From: an uncultured Alphaproteobacteria bacterium
GTDB taxonomy: Bacteria > Pseudomonadota > Alphaproteobacteria > Bin95
DNA: 7,973 nucleotides
Assembly: GCA_913060845.1 (NCBI GenBank)
Contig: CAJXVF010000089.1
Location: 1 to 7,973, forward strand
Direction of reading: 5' to 3'
Positions 1-5,918 of this stretch are shown here, one piece after another. A program made the translations under genes and the position numbers. Each line of letters begins with the position of its first letter. The stretch's first letter is position 1. The notes under the pieces are model-generated. The model was given only the letters and a program-made list of their open reading frames with translations. It was not told the DNA's origin and ran no database searches.

Positions 1-48
1 TCTACACCTCTCTATTCGTCGGCAGCGTCAGATGTGTATAAGAGACAG
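1..48 (+). other. Illumina Nextera adapter and i5 index (non-genomic)
   Basis: Bases 1-7 (TCTACAC) match the end of the Illumina P5 oligo. Bases 8-15 (CTCTCTAT) match the Nextera i5 index known as S502/N502. Bases 16-29 (TCGTCGGCAGCGTC) are the Nextera read-1 adapter part, and bases 30-48 (AGATGTGTATAAGAGACAG) are the Tn5 mosaic end. The order is exactly that of a sequencing library molecule, so this is untrimmed adapter joined to the genome at base 49. It creates a false ATG at base 34 that adds the artefact peptide MYKRQ in frame with the aconitase fragment. Confidence 0.98.
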
Positions 49-1035
49 CTGCTGAATGATCCGCTGGGGCAGGACGCAGATGGCAAAGACATCTACATGA
101 AAGACATTTGGCCGACGCCGGCTGAAGTTTCCGACGTGCTGGAAAGCTCCCTCACGCCGCAGATGTTCAAGGATCGTTATTCCAACGTGTTCCTTGGCCC
201 AGAGCAGTGGCAGAAAATCCACGTCTCCGGCGGCGAGACCTATGATTGGTCCGATGGCTCTACATATGTTCAGAACCCGCCTTACTTCGAAGGCATGACC
301 ATGGAAGTCGCTGATTTTGCGGATATCCATGGCGCGCGTTCATTGGCAAAGCTGGGTGACAGCATCACAACGGATCACATCAGCCCGGCAAGCTCAATCA
401 AGCGGGATAGTCCGGCTGGCGAATATTTGCTGGAACGTCAGGTTCGCCCGGTTGATTTCAACTCCTTCGGCGCACGGCGCGGCAATCACCAAGTGATGAT
501 GCGCGGCACGTTCGGCAACATTCGTATCAAGAACGAGATGGCGCCGGGTACAGAAGGCGGCGTCACCAAGCATCAGCCGAGCGGCGATATTATGCCGATC
601 TTTGATGCGGCGGAGCGTTACCGCGAAGAAGGCACTTCGCTCATCATCATTGGCGGTAAGGAATATGGCACGGGCTCCAGTCGTGACTGGGCAGCCAAGG
701 GCACGAACTTGCTTGGTGTGTCAGCCGTGATTGTTGAGAGCTTTGAGCGCATCCACCGCTCCAATCTCGTCGGGATGGGCGTCCTACCGCTGGAGTTTAA
801 GGACGGCCAGAGCCGCGATACCTTGAAGCTAGATGGCACGGAAACCTTTGACATCACAGGCATCGCTGGCGGCATCACGCCGCGTATGGACGTGCCCTGC
901 ACAGTCCATCGTGCGGATGGTTCTTCGGAACAAGTGACGCTGCTCTGCCGGATCGATACGGAAGATGAAGTCGCCTACTACAAGAACGGCGGCATCCTGT
1001 CATACGTCCTGCGCAATATGATGCAAGCGGCTTAA
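49..1035 (+). CDS. acnA: Aconitate hydratase, C-terminal part (5' end missing)
   Basis: Aconitase interconverts citrate and isocitrate via cis-aconitate in the cytoplasmic TCA cycle. About 328 residues remain of a protein usually near 890-900, so the three N-terminal domains with the [4Fe-4S] cysteines lie off the contig. What remains is the end of domain 3, the linker and the C-terminal swivel domain. Visible family motifs are LGDSITTDHISPA (about 350-390), FGARRGNHQVMMRGTF (about 466-515), YGTGSSRDWAAKGTNLL (664-714, carrying the active-site Ser and Arg) and ESFERIHRSNLVGMGVLPL (735-791). The typical tail ILSYVLRNM precedes TAA at 1033-1035. The reading frame is open from base 49. The ATG at base 34 lies in adapter and is not a start. 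Style is of the AcnA/IRP type rather than AcnB. Confidence 0.96.
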   Translation: MLNDPLGQDADGKDIYMKDIWPTPAEVSDVLESSLTPQMFKDRYSNVFLGPEQWQKIHVSGGETYDWSDGSTYVQNPPYFEGMTMEVADFADIHGARSLAKLGDSITTDHISPASSIKRDSPAGEYLLERQVRPVDFNSFGARRGNHQVMMRGTFGNIRIKNEMAPGTEGGVTKHQPSGDIMPIFDAAERYREEGTSLIIIGGKEYGTGSSRDWAAKGTNLLGVSAVIVESFERIHRSNLVGMGVLPLEFKDGQSRDTLKLDGTETFDITGIAGGITPRMDVPCTVHRADGSSEQVTLLCRIDTEDEVAYYKNGGILSYVLRNMMQAA

Positions 1036-1088
1036 AGCCACCACGCATCGACACTTTCTACTGCGGGCGCTTCTCTTTCTCAACGGAC

Positions 1089-1131
1089 TTGGCAAAAGCC
1101 AATTTCGGAGGGGCGGGGGAGTGCCCGTTTT
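1089..1131 (+). terminator. Candidate terminator hairpins between convergent acnA and dioxygenase genes
   Basis: The 110-base gap between two convergent genes holds two short inverted repeats. The first is TTGGC-AAAA-GCCAA (1089-1102), followed by only TTT. Its complement is also a hairpin, so it could act on either strand. The second is CGGG-GGAGTG-CCCG (1114-1127), followed by TTTT (1128-1131), oriented to stop transcription from acnA. Both stems are short (5 and 4 bp) and the T runs are weak, so this is a modest prediction. Nothing else is seen in 1036-1145. Confidence 0.35.
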
Positions 1132-1145
1132 CTATGGAGTGCGGT

Positions 1146-2021
1146 TTATTCGACGATGAAGCCAGATTGCCCGCCAAGCAGTGTCGCGCGGAGCATGTGG
1201 CGGGGCTGGGTCTGGTCGAAATCTGTTAAAGCCAAATGCATGGTGGTGCGATTGTCCCAGCAGACCAGATCACCCTCGGCCCATTGATGCCGGTAAACAT
1301 TGTCTGGCCGGGTCGCGTGGGCGCAGAGGAAGTCTATCAGCGGCTTGCTCTCAGCAATGGTCATGCCGTGGAAATGGGACACGCGTTCGCTGACATAAAG
1401 CGCACGCTTGCCGCTATCGGGATGGGTGCGAACGGCTGGGTGGGCAATCGATGGGTTCAGGCGGCGGGTTTCCGCTGTTTGCTGCGGGTCGCGTTGGCCA
1501 AAGCCTGCTGTTAACGAAATATCGTAGACAGCGTCCAGCCCATCAAGGATCTCCCGCATTTTCGGCGATAGCGTGTCGTAGGCGCGGACCATATTGGCGA
1601 ACATCGTGTCACCACCGACGGGCGGGCGGGTATCGCAGTAGAGCATGGATGCGGCAGCAGGATGGCTCGTATAGGCGTAGTCGGAATGCCAGTTCCGGCC
1701 CGTATTACGGGTCTCCGAAGGCTTGCCGCCTATTTCGCGATTGGTCACCTGTAGCAGTTCAGGAAAGTCTTGGTGGCGATAGAAGGGTGTGGACGCATGA
1801 TCATCCAGCGGGCCGAATGCGCCGGCGAATGCGGTAATGTCCTGCGGTTCAAGCCGCTCGCCCCGGAATGCGATCACATGATGCTCATGCCAAAGCGCAT
1901 TGACGGCGCTGACGGTATCTGGCGCTGGCGGAGCCGATGTATCCACGCCCAGGACTTCTGCGCCAAGCGCATATCCAAGCGGTTTTACTGTGATTTCGCT
2001 ATTGCGCCGTTGATCGCTCAT
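1146..2021 (-). CDS. TauD/TfdA-family Fe(II)/2-oxoglutarate-dependent dioxygenase
   Basis: This 291-residue protein has the double-stranded beta-helix fold signature of the TauD/TfdA family, which couples 2-oxoglutarate decarboxylation to oxidation of a small substrate. The iron triad is His112 and Asp114 (in NWHSDYAY) and His262 (in NRTTMHLAL). Arg274 (QPRHM) is the likely 2-oxoglutarate carboxylate anchor, with Arg278 (LRATLLG) four residues later, as in TauD. The family stretch GGDTMFANM is also present. Length fits the family (about 280-300). The start is the ATG at 2021, 7 bases after an AGGAG site. A longer form from a TTG at 2063 lacks such support. It is the last gene of the tsaEBCD operon, 38 bases after tsaD. 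The substrate cannot be deduced: taurine, other sulfonates, aryloxyacids or amino-acid-like compounds are all possible for this family. The link to t6A may be only co-transcription. Confidence 0.9.
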   Translation of the reverse strand: MSDQRRNSEITVKPLGYALGAEVLGVDTSAPPAPDTVSAVNALWHEHHVIAFRGERLEPQDITAFAGAFGPLDDHASTPFYRHQDFPELLQVTNREIGGKPSETRNTGRNWHSDYAYTSHPAAASMLYCDTRPPVGGDTMFANMVRAYDTLSPKMREILDGLDAVYDISLTAGFGQRDPQQTAETRRLNPSIAHPAVRTHPDSGKRALYVSERVSHFHGMTIAESKPLIDFLCAHATRPDNVYRHQWAEGDLVCWDNRTTMHLALTDFDQTQPRHMLRATLLGGQSGFIVE

Positions 2022-2028
2022 ATCATCG

Positions 2029-2033
2029 CTCCT
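2029..2033 (-). promoter_or_regulatory. Ribosome binding site that fixes the dioxygenase start
   Basis: On the minus strand AGGAG lies 7 bases before the ATG at 2021. This favours the 291-residue protein over the 14-residue-longer version starting at TTG 2063, which would overlap the tsaD stop. Confidence 0.75.
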
Positions 2034-2059
2034 GCTTAAGCCAGTAGGAACGATAGCGC

Positions 2060-3061
2060 TCAAAACTGTTCGATGGAAAGCCGTGTCGCTGGTTTCAGAT
2101 GCGGGACAAGGCCCATATCCAGATAATCCCAGCCTGCAAGTGCAATCATCGCCCCATTATCAGTGGACCATTTGAGGGACGGCAGCGCCAGGTCAACGCC
2201 AGCCGCAGCACATACTTCCGCTGTCCGCTCACGGAGTTGCGGACTAGCGGATACGCCGCCAACCACGACGAGTGACGCAGCCTCCCGCTCTGCCAGGGCG
2301 CGGGCGCATTTGGCGGCTAGTACATCCATAGCCGCAGCGACGAAGGATGCGGCGACTGTCGGTTTGTCCACATCCGGTTCGCGTTCAACCAACCGCGCAA
2401 CGGCGGATTTGAGGCCAGAGAACGAAAATTCCAAACCTTCCCGGATCATGGGTCGTGGGAAAGTGATGTCTGGTGTACCGGTTTTCGCCAGCTTATCGAC
2501 GGCGGGACCGCCCGGATATCCGAGGCCCAACATACGGGCGACCTTGTCATAAGCCTCGCCAACGGAATCATCCCGGGTGCCGCCTAAGATTTCCACGGAC
2601 TTGGCGTCCGCCATAAAGGCCATCAGCGTGTGACCGCCAGAGGCTAGCAATACGATGGCGGGGTAGGTGATATTGCCGCCGTCCAGCTCCGCGCTGCGCA
2701 GATGGCCGCGCAAGTGATTGACGCCGACCACAGGCTTTGACCATCCAAGCCCCAAGCCCTCCGCCGCGTTGAGGCCAACAAGCAGCGGCCCGATCAGCCC
2801 GGGGCCACGGGTAACAGCGATAGCGCGGACATGCTCCGGTCCCGCATCGATCTGGGCCAACGTTTGGCGGATTGTAGGGATGATTTCGGCGGCGTGAGCC
2901 CGGCTGGCGAGTTCCGGGTATACGCCGCCATATTGCGCATGAATTTCGGCCTGACTTTGGGTGAGCGCTGCCGCGACGGTTCCATCCCTGGCCACTAAGG
3001 CCACAGCGGTGTCATCGCAAGATGACTCAATGCCAAGGATCAGTGAATTTGGTTCATGCAT
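2060..3061 (-). CDS. tsaD: tRNA N6-adenosine threonylcarbamoyltransferase TsaD
   Basis: TsaD (Kae1/YgjD/Gcp family) transfers the threonylcarbamoyl group from TC-AMP to N6 of A37 in ANN-reading tRNAs, working with TsaB and TsaE in the cytoplasm. At 333 residues it matches the usual length of about 335-340. It shows the ASKHA-fold N-terminal LGIESSCDDTA (residues 9-19), the metal-binding HLRGH (His116, His120), LLASGGHT (138-145), DDSVGEAYDKVARMLGLGYPGGPA, EFSFSGLKSA (211-220), VGGVSASPQLR and STDNGAMIA with the third metal ligand Asp301. The chosen ATG overlaps the tsaC stop by 8 bases (ATGCATGA), but no clear ribosome site precedes it, so translational coupling is likely. In-frame ATG 3088 and GTG 3097 inside tsaC are alternatives that would add 9 or 12 residues not typical of the family. 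Confidence 0.97.
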   Translation of the reverse strand: MHEPNSLILGIESSCDDTAVALVARDGTVAAALTQSQAEIHAQYGGVYPELASRAHAAEIIPTIRQTLAQIDAGPEHVRAIAVTRGPGLIGPLLVGLNAAEGLGLGWSKPVVGVNHLRGHLRSAELDGGNITYPAIVLLASGGHTLMAFMADAKSVEILGGTRDDSVGEAYDKVARMLGLGYPGGPAVDKLAKTGTPDITFPRPMIREGLEFSFSGLKSAVARLVEREPDVDKPTVAASFVAAAMDVLAAKCARALAEREAASLVVVGGVSASPQLRERTAEVCAAAGVDLALPSLKWSTDNGAMIALAGWDYLDMGLVPHLKPATRLSIEQF

Positions 3062-3653
3062 GGCCAAGCCCGTATGCGGTGAGATCATCAACAGCACCCC
3101 AGCGTTCGATGCGTGGCGGAGCTGCGTTGAAATTGACGACGGTGGAGTTCACGCCAACGAGCCTGCCGCCATCCGCTACATAATCCGGCATGCCATCAAG
3201 GTCTGCCAGGATGTCGGCCACGGTCTCGCCGGGCGGCTTGCCATGGGCATTGGCGCTGGTGGCGTACAATGGGCCAGTTTCGCTGATGACGCTTTGGATG
3301 AAAGCGTCTGTCGGAAATCGCACGCCAACCTCATCACGATCTGCCAGCCATTCAGGGCGGAGAGCGGGGTCCAGAGCGAAGATGAACGTAATGCCGCCTT
3401 TGATCGCATCATTGTTCAGTAATGCTTCTGCGGCGGGTGGCAATTGGGCGCCGATCCGCTCCAGATCAGCCAATGATCCGGCAAGCACTTGCAGACGGAG
3501 CGCATCTGGTCGCCGCTTTAGCTGGAATATCCGGCGGGCGGCAAGCGGCTGCTCTGGGTGTGCTACGAGGCCGTAGACGGTGTCTGTCGGCAACAACGCA
3601 ACGCCACCGGCCAGGAGGGCGCTTGCAACGGCTTTAGGATCGTTCTCAGCCAT
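3054..3653 (-). CDS. tsaC: Threonylcarbamoyl-AMP synthase TsaC (Sua5/YciO/YrdC family)
   Basis: This enzyme makes threonylcarbamoyl-AMP from threonine, bicarbonate and ATP, the first step of t6A synthesis. At 199 residues it is the short, single-domain TsaC type, without the C-terminal Sua5 domain of the longer form (about 350 residues). Visible motifs are LLPTDTVYGL (20-29), LKRRP (45-49, the basic nucleotide-binding patch), VGVRFP (109-114), ATSAN (131-135) and NSTVVNF (169-175). The start at 3653 is supported by GGAG 7 bases upstream and by an 8-base overlap with the tsaB stop (ATGGCTGA). A longer open frame to 3788 exists but runs inside tsaB and has no family similarity. RLQVL after the KRRP motif replaces the more usual PL-type stretch, a mild divergence. 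Confidence 0.95.
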   Translation of the reverse strand: MAENDPKAVASALLAGGVALLPTDTVYGLVAHPEQPLAARRIFQLKRRPDALRLQVLAGSLADLERIGAQLPPAAEALLNNDAIKGGITFIFALDPALRPEWLADRDEVGVRFPTDAFIQSVISETGPLYATSANAHGKPPGETVADILADLDGMPDYVADGGRLVGVNSTVVNFNAAPPRIERWGAVDDLTAYGLGHA

Positions 3654-4278
3654 CAATAATCTCCGATTGCTCAGTAATCGGTTGAATGGGGTCGGACGTG
3701 AAGGCCGGATTGGCGGCCAGCACAGCGGCGAACGTAGCCGCGGTGACGATATCTGGGCCGCCACCGCTGAATGTAATGCCGGGCACATCGGCTTCCTGGC
3801 CTACCAAGGCAGCCTCGGTGAGGCCTTCAGCAGACTTGGCTAAAGTCTCGGACAATGGACCATAACGGAGGGACTGCAGCCCGCCATCTTGGTAGCGTCC
3901 GACATAGGCCGCACCAGCTGCGGATTTGTGAATAACCAACGCGGGCAGGCCGGTCGCCATAGACGCCTGCATGCCGAGTGTTGCGCTCGCGTTGACCGGT
4001 GCCAGCGGAATTTTGAGCCCGAAGCTCAGCGCATTCGCAAAGGAGACGCCCGCGCGGACGGCGCTCAGGCGGCCCGGTCCTATGTCTACGAGCATGTCGG
4101 TTAGGTCACTAACAACGGCGTCAGCGTCCTGCAACATGCTTTCAGCCATCTGGCCTAGCGTTGGGCCAGTCGTGGGATCGCGATTATCGTCCATGGCTTC
4201 GGCAATCGGGACACCGTCCTTCAGGAGATACAGCCAGGGCGATTTGGCGGAGGTGTGGATGCAAAGCGTCAGGCGCAT
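3646..4278 (-). CDS. tsaB: tRNA threonylcarbamoyladenosine biosynthesis protein TsaB (divergent)
   Basis: TsaB (YeaZ) is the non-catalytic ASKHA-fold partner that dimerises with TsaD and is needed for t6A transfer. This 210-residue protein is recognised by its N-terminal beta-strand/phosphate-loop start (LCIHTSAKS, 5-13), the family block DIGPGRLSAVRAGVSFANAL (65-84) and VNASATLG after it, plus its position between tsaE and tsaC. It is divergent: the usual IDTS reads IHTS, and the usual GPGSFTGLR reads GPGRLSAVR. Since TsaB is not thought to catalyse, such changes may be tolerated. The ATG at 4278 overlaps the tsaE stop by 10 bases (ATGCGCCTGA), and no strong ribosome site is seen, so coupling to tsaE is likely. 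No rimI acetyltransferase gene follows, although it often accompanies tsaB elsewhere. Confidence 0.9.
   Translation of the reverse strand: MRLTLCIHTSAKSPWLYLLKDGVPIAEAMDDNRDPTTGPTLGQMAESMLQDADAVVSDLTDMLVDIGPGRLSAVRAGVSFANALSFGLKIPLAPVNASATLGMQASMATGLPALVIHKSAAGAAYVGRYQDGGLQSLRYGPLSETLAKSAEGLTEAALVGQEADVPGITFSGGGPDIVTAATFAAVLAANPAFTSDPIQPITEQSEIIDG
3661..3664 (-). promoter_or_regulatory. Ribosome binding site for tsaC inside tsaB
   Basis: GGAG on the minus strand ends 7 bases before ATG 3653. It lies within the last codons of tsaB and decides the tsaC start against the longer frame beginning at 3788. Confidence 0.65.
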
Positions 4279-4772
4279 TGGGTGATGCTTTCAGCAGCGG
4301 CGCGAAGCGCGTCAGCCCGCGCGACCCAAGATGGCGCATCGCTGGTAAAGGTGATCCGCCGCGCATTGTCATCGCCGTCGATCGGATCGATTTGGATGTG
4401 CAGGGCAGGCGGCAGGACATCTTGGAACTTAGCGCCCCACTCAATTGCCGTCAGATGGCCGTCGAAAAAGTCATGCAGCGTCAGGTCTGAGAATTCATGT
4501 GCTGTTTCAATGCGGTAAGCATCAACATGCAGAACGGGCATCACGGGGCCGGCATAGAAATGCGCCAGGGTGAATGTTGGGCTGGTTACTGTATCTTCAA
4601 TCTGAAGTTCGCCGCACATATATTTGATAAAATGCGTTTTTCCTGCCGCTAAGGCACCTTCCAGCACCAATAAATCGCCCGGCGTAGCAACGCGGGCTAA
4701 ATGGGCGGCCACTGTGGCGGTATCCGCTTCCGATTGGCAGACGTAAGCGATTGAAAGGGCAGGATCTGGCAT
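4269..4772 (-). CDS. tsaE: tRNA threonylcarbamoyladenosine biosynthesis ATPase TsaE
   Basis: TsaE (YjeE) is the P-loop ATPase that binds the TsaB-TsaD complex and is required for repeated rounds of t6A transfer. The 167-residue protein is near the family length (about 150-160). It has Walker A GALAAGKT (39-46), SPTFTL (64-69), HVDAYR (82-87) and the IEWG block (110-113) in the expected order and spacing. In the Walker A motif the common GDLGAGKT is replaced by GALAAGKT, but the essential GxxxxGKT pattern is kept. The start is the ATG at 4772. The upstream ribosome site is weak (GGA 5 bases away). A longer open frame to TTG 4874 runs into the divergent promoter region and has no family similarity. 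It is the first gene of the minus-strand operon and overlaps tsaB by 10 bases. Confidence 0.95.
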   Translation of the reverse strand: MPDPALSIAYVCQSEADTATVAAHLARVATPGDLLVLEGALAAGKTHFIKYMCGELQIEDTVTSPTFTLAHFYAGPVMPVLHVDAYRIETAHEFSDLTLHDFFDGHLTAIEWGAKFQDVLPPALHIQIDPIDGDDNARRITFTSDAPSWVARADALRAAAESITQCA

Positions 4773-4806
4773 GACTATCCGGCGGTTGATCTGAAGTGAG
4801 CGCCGG

Positions 4807-4835
4807 AAATTAGCGGTACAGACCCGGAAAGCCAA
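4807..4835 (-). promoter_or_regulatory. Candidate promoter for the tsaE-led operon
   Basis: Reading the minus strand, TTGGCT (4835-4830) and TAATTT (4812-4807) are separated by 17 bases. The -35 matches the sigma-70 consensus at 4 of 6 positions and the -10 at only 3 of 6. It would give a leader of about 28 bases before tsaE. This is the best pair seen in the short divergent region, but it is weak. Confidence 0.3.
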
Positions 4836-4868
4836 CAGAAGTCTTGCCGCAGGTTGCAGCCCTAACGC

Positions 4869-4896
4869 TTGCAATGCGCCGCTGCGGCCCTATCAT
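4869..4896 (+). promoter_or_regulatory. Candidate sigma-70-like promoter for the P-loop NTPase-metA operon
   Basis: TTGCAA (4869-4874) and TATCAT (4891-4896) are separated by 16 bases. The -35 matches at 4 of 6 positions and the -10 at 5 of 6. A transcript starting near 4903 would have a leader of roughly 50 bases before the ATG at 4952, which includes the hairpin at 4917-4944. Confidence 0.4.
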
Positions 4897-4916
4897 CCGC
4901 GGCCCTGTTGGAATTT

Positions 4917-4944
4917 GGCCGGGTTATACCCCCGGTGAAAGGCC
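4917..4944 (+). other. Leader hairpin next to the ribosome site of the P-loop gene
   Basis: CCGGG (4919-4923) can pair perfectly with CCCGG (4931-4935) around a 7-base loop, just before the likely ribosome site GAAAGG (4937-4942), which lies 9 bases before ATG 4952. GGCC at 4917-4920 can alternatively pair with GGCC at 4941-4944, which would cover the end of the ribosome site. The two pairings share bases. A regulatory role is only a possibility. It does not resemble the SAM-II riboswitch that precedes metA in many alphaproteobacteria. Confidence 0.3.
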
Positions 4945-4951
4945 CTAGCTT

Positions 4952-5914
4952 ATGATCAATCTTGAAGCCTTCCGCGCACTGCCCCACGCTATTTCACTGC
5001 TGGGCATGTCTGGCGTTGGTAAAACAACACTGTCTAAGGCGCTTCAGGAAGAAGCTAATTGGTACCATTATTCCGCCGATTACCGCATTGGCACCCGGTA
5101 TTTGGCAGAGCCGATCCTGGACAATATCAAGTTCAAAATCATGACCATGGGCGATCAGTTTGTGGCCGACCTGCTGCGCTCAGACTCGATTTTCATCGCC
5201 CACAATATTTCAGTCGATAACCTAGAGCCGGTGTCAACCTTCCTTGGAATGTATGGTGACCCAGCGACGGGCGGTCTGAATAAGGCTGATTTCTTGGAAC
5301 GGCAGGAACTCTATCGCCAAGCCGAAGTGCTTTCGATGCAGGACGTGCCGCACTTCATCGCCAAGTCCTGGTCAATCTACGCCTGCCGCAATTTCATCAA
5401 CGATGCGAGCGGTTCGTTGTGTGAGATTGCAGAACCGAAGGACCCGAATGATCCGGTGATCCGCCCGCTGATTGATACCTCGCTATTGCTGTATATTCGG
5501 GGCGATGCGGACACGGAGGAAGCGCTAAAGGAGCGGGCACGTAGCCACCCAAAACCGTTATTTTATAATCCGCTATTCATTGGCCCTAAACTCGAAGATC
5601 AGCCGGATGATGGTGCTGGCGTCGATATGATCAACTTCGCACGTCCGCTGTTTCCGGAGCTGTTAGAATTCCGGAAGCCTCGCTATCGGGATATGGCGGA
5701 GCGGTTCGGGGTTAGCGTCGAGGCGGCTGATTTGTTCGGGCCAAATGCAAACCGAACACCCACTGCAGACGAATTCCTGGTAGTCCTGCATGGCGCGCTG
5801 GCGCGTGAGATTAAAGACAATCCCCACGGCGCTGAAACGCTAGAGCGATATCTGGCGGCCTGCGCCAAGCGTGAAGGCCGCGCACCTAGCCTCGCCAACG
5901 GGCTGAGGAGCTAA
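4952..5914 (+). CDS. P-loop NTPase of unknown function, upstream of metA
   Basis: This 320-residue soluble protein has a clear N-terminal Walker A motif, GMSGVGKT (residues 18-25), after the hydrophobic strand AISLL, like small kinases of the shikimate kinase or adenylate kinase type. Further on are SADYRIGTRY (41-50), a long charged helical middle, FINDASGSLCEI (148-159) and the strand LLLYIRGD (178-185), which resembles the later core strand of a nucleoside-kinase fold. The C-terminal third (about 200-320) has no motif I can name. No signal peptide or membrane segment is seen. It resembles a conserved proteobacterial family annotated only as ATPase; I know of no established substrate. The start at 4952 follows GAAAGG by 9 bases. 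Its stop is 4 bases before metA, whose ribosome site lies inside this gene, so the two are co-expressed. A role linked to methionine or amino-acid metabolism is an inference from position only. Confidence 0.85.
   Translation: MINLEAFRALPHAISLLGMSGVGKTTLSKALQEEANWYHYSADYRIGTRYLAEPILDNIKFKIMTMGDQFVADLLRSDSIFIAHNISVDNLEPVSTFLGMYGDPATGGLNKADFLERQELYRQAEVLSMQDVPHFIAKSWSIYACRNFINDASGSLCEIAEPKDPNDPVIRPLIDTSLLLYIRGDADTEEALKERARSHPKPLFYNPLFIGPKLEDQPDDGAGVDMINFARPLFPELLEFRKPRYRDMAERFGVSVEAADLFGPNANRTPTADEFLVVLHGALAREIKDNPHGAETLERYLAACAKREGRAPSLANGLRS
5905..5910 (+). promoter_or_regulatory. Ribosome binding site for metA inside the upstream gene
   Basis: GAGGAG lies in the last three sense codons of the P-loop gene, 8 bases before the metA ATG at 5919. 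This is a strong site and implies that metA translation is tied to the upstream frame. Confidence 0.8.
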
Positions 5915-5918
5915 GGCA

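Noticed and set aside
34..48. ATG at base 34 as the start of the aconitase frame
   Set aside because: These bases are within the Nextera mosaic end, and MYKRQ is a typical adapter-derived artefact. The real gene is truncated at base 49.
1181..1837. Overlapping plus-strand open frames inside the dioxygenase gene
   Set aside because: They are arginine/alanine/glycine-rich translations antisense to a well-supported gene, with no motifs. The same holds for open frames opposite tsaD, tsaC, tsaB, tsaE, metA and comF.
2022..2063. TTG start at 2063 for the dioxygenase, giving 305 residues
   Set aside because: The ATG at 2021 has AGGAG at ideal spacing and a family-typical length. The extra 14 residues have no family similarity.
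3654..3788. Longer tsaC frame starting at 3788
   Set aside because: The extra 45 residues lie antisense-free but inside tsaB in another frame, and show no YrdC-family features. ATG 3653 has a GGAG site and gives the normal length.
4773..4874. Extended TsaE N-terminus from TTG 4874
   Set aside because: It would run through the divergent promoter region with arginine-rich, non-family sequence. ATG 4772 gives the normal TsaE length.
4773..4951. SAM-II or other SAM riboswitch ahead of the metA operon
   Set aside because: The leader does not show the compact pseudoknot pattern of SAM-II as I know it. Only simple GC-rich inverted repeats are visible. A covariance-model search would settle it.
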